Shown: piece after piece, positions 13,679-17,659 of the stretch | Numbering within the stretch: the first letter of the stretch is position 1 | Layout of the letters: the number at the start of each line of letters is the position of its first letter | NCBI RefSeq assembly: GCF_036647415.1 | Contig: NZ_JAVXKG010000047.1 | Span: forward strand, 1-17,659 | Reading direction: 5' to 3' | From: Empedobacter sp036647415 | GTDB lineage: Bacteria > Bacteroidota > Bacteroidia > Flavobacteriales > Weeksellaceae | Length of the DNA stretch: 17,659 nt | Program-made: the position numbers and the translations under genes | The notes under the pieces: generated by a model | What the model was told of the DNA's origin: nothing | The model's input: the letters and a program-made list of their open reading frames with translations, nothing else | Database searches by the model: none

Positions 13679-14632
13679 ATGGAATATTTAGAATTTGAAC
13701 AACCTATCAAAAATTTAGAAGAACAGTTACAAAGCTGTCAAATAGTTGGTGAAGGAAGCGGAGTTAATATCAAACAAGCTTGTGTTGAAATTGAAATTGC
13801 AATTGAAAATAAAAAGAAGGAAATCTATGGTAGTCTAACACCATGGCAACGTGTACAATTATCTCGTCACCCTTCTCGCCCTTATACTTTAGACTACGCT
13901 TACGCGATTACAGACAATACTTTTATCGAAATTCATGGAGATAGAACGTTTGCAGATGACAAAGCAATGGTTGGAGGAATTGGAAAAATCAATGGTCAAT
14001 CTTTTATGATTATTGGACAACAAAAAGGAAAAAACACAAAAGAAAGACAATATCGTCGTTTCGGAATGTCAAATCCTGATGGTTACCGCAAAGCTTTGCG
14101 TCTAATGAAATTAGCCGAAAAATTTAACATTCCTGTCTTAACTTTAGTCGACACTCCTGGTGCATATCCTGGTTTAGAAGCAGAAGAACGCGGACAAGGT
14201 GAAGCTATTGCAAAAAACATCTACGAAATGTTGAAACTTACCGTTCCTATCATCACAATTGTTATTGGTGAAGGAGCCTCTGGTGGAGCATTAGGTATTG
14301 GTGTTGGTAACAAAGTTTTCATGTTAGAAAACACCTGGTATTCTGTAATTTCACCCGAAAACTGTTCTACAATCTTATGGAGAAGTTGGGATTACAAAGA
14401 GCAAGCTGCATCTCAAATGAAATTAACTGGTACAGATATGTTAGAATTAGGATTAATTGAAGACATTATCAAAGAACCACTTGGTGGGGCGCATTACAAG
14501 CCAGAAGTTGCGTATACTAACCTAAAAAATAAAGTGTTAGAAACGTATAATGAATTAAAAAAATTATCTCCTAAAGAATTACAAACACAACGTCAAGAAC
14601 GTTTCATTAATTTCGGAGAATATTCAGGATAA
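13679..14632 (+). CDS. accA: Acetyl-CoA carboxylase carboxyltransferase subunit alpha
   Basis: A 317-residue alpha subunit of the carboxyltransferase that moves CO2 from biotin to acetyl-CoA to make malonyl-CoA, the committed step of fatty-acid synthesis; it acts with AccD. The start MEYLEFEQPIKNLEEQLQ is the usual AccA N-terminus. The open frame extends to a TTG at 13661, but that codon lies at the predicted transcription start and adds residues not found in the family. Conserved blocks are LTPWQRVQLSRHPSRP, IHGDRTFADDKAMVGGIG, RRFGMSNPDGYRKALRLM, VDTPGAYPGLEAEERGQGEA and the oxyanion-hole segment GEGASGGALGIGVGN. No accD or accBC is adjacent. Followed by two hairpins. Confidence 0.98.
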   Translation: MEYLEFEQPIKNLEEQLQSCQIVGEGSGVNIKQACVEIEIAIENKKKEIYGSLTPWQRVQLSRHPSRPYTLDYAYAITDNTFIEIHGDRTFADDKAMVGGIGKINGQSFMIIGQQKGKNTKERQYRRFGMSNPDGYRKALRLMKLAEKFNIPVLTLVDTPGAYPGLEAEERGQGEAIAKNIYEMLKLTVPIITIVIGEGASGGALGIGVGNKVFMLENTWYSVISPENCSTILWRSWDYKEQAASQMKLTGTDMLELGLIEDIIKEPLGGAHYKPEVAYTNLKNKVLETYNELKKLSPKELQTQRQERFINFGEYSG

Positions 14633-14638
14633 CACCAA

Positions 14639-14663
14639 TTTTACAATAATAGTTATTGTAAAA
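14639..14663. other. Additional hairpin after accA
   Basis: Eleven-base arms TTTTACAATAA and TTATTGTAAAA around TAG, six bases after the accA stop and before the main terminator. It may protect the mRNA 3' end. Confidence 0.5.
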
Positions 14664-14674
14664 TATATAAAAAT

Positions 14675-14711
14675 AAAACGAGATATAAGCAATTTTATAT
14701 CTCGTTTTTTT
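14675..14711 (+). terminator. Terminator after accA
   Basis: Fourteen-base arms AAAACGAGATATAA (14675-14688) and TTATATCTCGTTTT (14695-14708), with GCAATT loop, followed by TTT. Confidence 0.93.
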
Positions 14712-14715
14712 ATCC

Positions 14716-14723
14716 TAATTTTG
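14716..14723 (+). promoter_or_regulatory. -7 box close to the dnaB start
   Basis: TAATTTTG is an exact TAnnTTTG match that ends eight bases before the dnaB ATG. If used, the mRNA would be almost leaderless. No TTG at -33 is visible because that region is the accA terminator. Confidence 0.4.
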
Positions 14724-14731
14724 AACCTCTT

Positions 14732-16291
14732 ATGGAACAGGCAAATTATAATCCCGAACAATCAGCTAACACTCGCAATGTCATTGGTTTAGAGAAAGGA
14801 AAACTTCCTCCTCAAGCTGTTGATTTAGAGCAAGCTGTACTTGGTGCGATGATGATTGACAAAAAAGGTTTAGATGAAGTAATTGACATTCTAACTCCTC
14901 AAGTTTTTTATCGTCCAGAACATCAAGCGATTTATACTGTTATTCAAAAATTATTTAATGACTCAGAACCTATTGATTTATTAACGGTTTCGAATGAATT
15001 AAAAAGTGAAGGAAAACTAGATCGTGTTGGAGGAGATTATTACCTGATTCAATTAACACAGAAAATATCATCTTCTGCGCATATCGAATATTATGCACGC
15101 GTAATACAAGAAAAATATATTTTACGTCGATTAATCGAAATATCAAATCAAGTTATCGAAAAATCTTATGATGATACAGCCGATGTTTTTGATTTATTAG
15201 ATTATTCAGAAAGTAAATTATTCGAAATTACAGAAGGTGGTATCAAACGTAGTTATTCTGAAGCAAAAACTTTGGTAACCGAAGCTATCGATAAAATTAA
15301 AGCACAATCTACCAAAGAAGGTATGAGTGGTTTAGCTTCTGGTTTTACCGAAATTGATAAAATTACTGCAGGCTGGCAAGAATCTGATTTGATTATTTTA
15401 GCTGCTCGTCCTGGTATGGGAAAAACTGCATTTATATTATCTATGGCGAAAAATATGGCTGTAGATCGTAATATTCCTGTTGCAGTATTTTCTTTAGAGA
15501 TGTCTTCTGTTCAGTTAATTACACGTATGATTTCCGGTGAAACAGGAATCCCTGGTGAAAAATTACGTAAGGCAAAATTAGCCGATCATGAATGGAAACA
15601 ACTTTACACAAAAGTAAAAGGTTTAGAAAACGCACCACTTTATATTGATGACACTCCTGCTCTATCTATTTTTGATTTAAGAGCAAAAGCTCGTCGTTTA
15701 GTTTCTCAACATGGTGTAAAAATGATTTTAATTGACTACTTGCAATTAATGACTGCTGGTGGAAAAGCAAATGGAAACCGTGAACAAGAAATCTCTATGA
15801 TTTCTCGATCATTAAAAGCAATTGCAAAAGAATTAAGTATTCCTGTTATTGCCTTATCACAGTTATCGCGTTCGGTAGAAACACGTGGAGGAAGTAAAAG
15901 ACCTTTACTTTCGGATTTACGTGAATCTGGTGCCATAGAACAAGATGCCGATATTGTATCATTTATCTACCGTCCAGAATATTATAAACTAGAATATTGG
16001 GATGATGAAAGCGAACCTTGTGCTGGTCAAGCAGAATTTATTATTGCAAAACACCGTAATGGTGCATTAGAAAATGTACGTTTACGCTTTATTAACGAAC
16101 AAGCTAAATTTACCGATTTAGAAACAAATTACGGTAGCGATTTCGAAATTCAGAGTGCGATGAATGATGGAAATTCACAAGAAATGAGCAGTGCAATGAA
16201 TTTATCAGCGATTAATCCTTCAGATGCTTTTGGTGATTTCGGTAACGAATTTACCAGCTCAATGAATGACGATGACAATCTTCCATTCTAA
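14732..16291 (+). CDS. dnaB: Replicative DNA helicase DnaB
   Basis: The 519-residue hexameric 5'-3' helicase of the replication fork. The N-terminal domain (about 22-125) begins LPPQAVDLEQAVLGAMMID, the usual DnaB opening. The RecA-like motor has Walker A ARPGMGKTAF (Lys231, Thr232), FSLEMS with catalytic Glu256, Walker B MILIDYLQLM (Asp335), SQLSR and the arginine-finger region SVETRGGSKRP. DLRESGAIEQDADIV and AKHRNGALENV follow. The tail beyond about residue 455 is low-complexity and acidic and ends NDDDNLPF, which looks like the acidic C-terminal tip of SSB proteins. No intein or insertion. Only eight bases separate its -7 box from the ATG. Its own terminator follows. Confidence 0.98.
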   Translation: MEQANYNPEQSANTRNVIGLEKGKLPPQAVDLEQAVLGAMMIDKKGLDEVIDILTPQVFYRPEHQAIYTVIQKLFNDSEPIDLLTVSNELKSEGKLDRVGGDYYLIQLTQKISSSAHIEYYARVIQEKYILRRLIEISNQVIEKSYDDTADVFDLLDYSESKLFEITEGGIKRSYSEAKTLVTEAIDKIKAQSTKEGMSGLASGFTEIDKITAGWQESDLIILAARPGMGKTAFILSMAKNMAVDRNIPVAVFSLEMSSVQLITRMISGETGIPGEKLRKAKLADHEWKQLYTKVKGLENAPLYIDDTPALSIFDLRAKARRLVSQHGVKMILIDYLQLMTAGGKANGNREQEISMISRSLKAIAKELSIPVIALSQLSRSVETRGGSKRPLLSDLRESGAIEQDADIVSFIYRPEYYKLEYWDDESEPCAGQAEFIIAKHRNGALENVRLRFINEQAKFTDLETNYGSDFEIQSAMNDGNSQEMSSAMNLSAINPSDAFGDFGNEFTSSMNDDDNLPF

Positions 16292-16318
16292 TCAAATAAA
16301 TTTTATTTAAAATATATC

Positions 16319-16352
16319 AAAAAAGGAATTGAAAGCTCAATTCCTTTTTTTT
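16319..16352 (+). terminator. Terminator after dnaB
   Basis: Fourteen-base arms AAAAAAGGAATTGA (16319-16332) and TCAATTCCTTTTTT (16337-16350), loop AAGC, more T after. Confidence 0.93.
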
Positions 16353-16418
16353 ATCTCTAATTATCTAAACAATCAATCAATTCTTTAATTAAGATTAGTT
16401 TTATTTATACTAAAAGCT

Positions 16419-16448
16419 TTGTTAGGAACGAGAATTGATACAAATTTG
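16419..16448 (+). promoter_or_regulatory. Probable promoter of the aldehyde dehydrogenase gene
   Basis: TTG at 16419-16421, a spacer of 19, then CAAATTTG at 16441-16448 (one mismatch to TAnnTTTG), 22 bases before the start codon. Confidence 0.45.
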
Positions 16449-16470
16449 TAATACAAAATATAAGTCAAAA

Positions 16471-17659
16471 ATGGCAAGTTCAATCAGAACATTAAATCCT
16501 GCTACAGGAAAAATCGAAAAAGAATTTCAAGCCTATACAAGCGACGAAATCAATCAATATATAGACGAAGCACACGAATTATATCAAACATGGCGATTCG
16601 AATCTTTCGAAGAACGAAAAGCTATTATAAAACGTGTTGCAAATGAAATGCGTGTCCAAAAATCTCGTTTAGCAGCGTTAATCACAACCGAAATGGGAAA
16701 ACCATTATCAGAAAGTGAAATCGAAGTTGAATACAGTGCAAATATCATCGAGTATTATGCAGATAATGCTGCGGAATTTTTAGCTGATACGCAATTAGAA
16801 ACGGAAAAAGGTACTGCTTATGTGGTTTCTGAACCAATTGGAGTTTTGTTAGGTGTAATGCCATGGAACTTTCCTTTTTCACAAATTGCGCGTTTTGCTG
16901 GTCCACACATTATGGCAGGAAATACGGTTGTTCTAAAAACAGCATCTAACATTCCGCAATGTGGTATCGCTTTCGAAGAAATGTTTACCGCAGCTGGTGC
17001 ACCAAAAGGTTTGTACAAAAATCTATTGGTTTCAGGAAAAGACACAGATTCTATTGTAGAAAATCCTAAAATTGTAGGTGTTTCTCTTACTGGTTCCGAG
17101 GCTGCAGGTGCGCAAGTTGCAAGTTTGGCAGGTAAAAATGTGAAACCTTCTGTTTTAGAATTAGGAGGATCTGATCCTATGATTGTTTTAGACGATGCAG
17201 ACATCGAAAAAGTAATGAATGGTACAATAAATGGTCGTTTACGCAATGCAGGACAAGCTTGTACCTCATCAAAACGCATTATTGTACAAGAAGGTATTTA
17301 CGATGAATATTTGAAGCAAATTACAGCTTATGTAAACAACATGAAAGTTGGAGATCCTACGCAAGCAGATACTAATATGGGACCTGTAAGTTCGGAAACT
17401 GCTTTAGTAAAATTACTTGATCAAGTTAATCAATCAGTAGAAAAAGGTGCGAAAATTGTTTCTGGAGGTAAACGAATTGATCGTGATGGATTCTTTTTAG
17501 AGCCAACCATTCTAACAGAAATAAAACCAGGAATGAAAGCCTATGACGAAGAAATTTTTGGTCCAGTAGTTTGTATTTGGAAAGTTAAAGATGCAGAAGA
17601 AGCGCTAAAAATTGCAAATGACACGCCTTTTGGTTTAGGTGCATCTATTTATACTAAAA
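16471..17659 (+). CDS. NAD(P)-dependent aldehyde dehydrogenase, succinate-semialdehyde type (3' truncated)
   Basis: 396 complete codons are visible with no frameshift; the gene runs off the window, about 60 residues short of the usual ~455. It oxidises an aldehyde to the acid with NAD(P)+. Family features in order: LNPATGKIEKEF at the N-terminus, GVMPWNFPF (about residues 129-137), the cofactor-binding GNTVVLKTAS, SLTGSEAAG, ELGGSDPMIVLDDAD with general base Glu230, NAGQACTSSKRIIV with catalytic Cys264, and EEIFGPVVCIWK near the edge. The 34-residue Glu-Cys spacing is normal. The compact N-terminus, starting almost directly at the NPATG motif, is typical of Sad/YneI-like succinate-semialdehyde dehydrogenases. 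The exact substrate is inference. Start ATG 16471, behind a TTG/CAAATTTG promoter. Confidence 0.94.
   Translation, partial: MASSIRTLNPATGKIEKEFQAYTSDEINQYIDEAHELYQTWRFESFEERKAIIKRVANEMRVQKSRLAALITTEMGKPLSESEIEVEYSANIIEYYADNAAEFLADTQLETEKGTAYVVSEPIGVLLGVMPWNFPFSQIARFAGPHIMAGNTVVLKTASNIPQCGIAFEEMFTAAGAPKGLYKNLLVSGKDTDSIVENPKIVGVSLTGSEAAGAQVASLAGKNVKPSVLELGGSDPMIVLDDADIEKVMNGTINGRLRNAGQACTSSKRIIVQEGIYDEYLKQITAYVNNMKVGDPTQADTNMGPVSSETALVKLLDQVNQSVEKGAKIVSGGKRIDRDGFFLEPTILTEIKPGMKAYDEEIFGPVVCIWKVKDAEEALKIANDTPFGLGASIYTK

Noticed and set aside
16818..17279. Minus-strand ORF of 153 codons
   Set aside because: Antisense shadow of the aldehyde dehydrogenase gene, whose plus-strand frame contains the catalytic Glu and Cys motifs.

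Overview
The window comes from an AT-rich genome of the Bacteroidota, most likely a flavobacterium (Weeksellaceae/Empedobacter-like; this is an inference). Support: several promoters match the Bacteroidota -7 box TAnnTTTG, Shine-Dalgarno sites are mostly weak, exported proteins have short signal peptides ending in (A/S)Q, and the housekeeping proteins (GlyRS, AccA, DnaB) look flavobacterial. No phage or IS gene is visible.

Layout. 1-291: end of glycyl-tRNA synthetase and its terminator. 394-787: small four-helix membrane protein behind a sigma-54-type promoter. 836-1855 (minus strand): WYL-domain regulator. 1856-2699: long non-coding region holding palindromes, flavobacterial interspersed repeats and a circularly permuted tRNA-Lys-like RNA. 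2700-7433: four-gene plus-strand operon (SPFH/slipin protein, two RlaP-type nucleotidyltransferases, RtcB RNA ligase), interrupted by one antisense gene for a small exported repeat protein. 7479-7922 (minus): exported, possibly TonB-C-like protein. 8214-9170: isopenicillin-N-synthase-family oxygenase. 9234-10382 (minus): two unrecognised genes. 10383-10848: non-coding, with a candidate small RNA. 10849-12153 (minus): M28 aminopeptidase. 12342-16291: thiolase, accA and dnaB, each with its own terminator. 16471 to the edge: aldehyde dehydrogenase, cut off.

The most interesting part is 836-7433, which reads as an RNA-repair locus: RtcB seals broken RNA, RlaP enzymes are RNA-ligase-associated nucleotidyltransferases, a soluble SPFH protein may scaffold, and a divergent WYL protein is the obvious candidate regulator. 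In front of the operon, on the same strand, is an RNA with every arm of a tRNA-Lys(UUU) in rotated order: variable region, T arm, acceptor closed by a UUU loop, D arm, anticodon arm, all enclosed by an outer stem. This resembles the tRNA-mimic module of bacterial Y RNAs, yet no Ro60 gene is in the window. The link between the RNA and the operon is inferred from position and from known RNA-repair loci.

The right half is ordinary metabolism (fatty-acid synthesis, thiolase, aldehyde oxidation) and replication.
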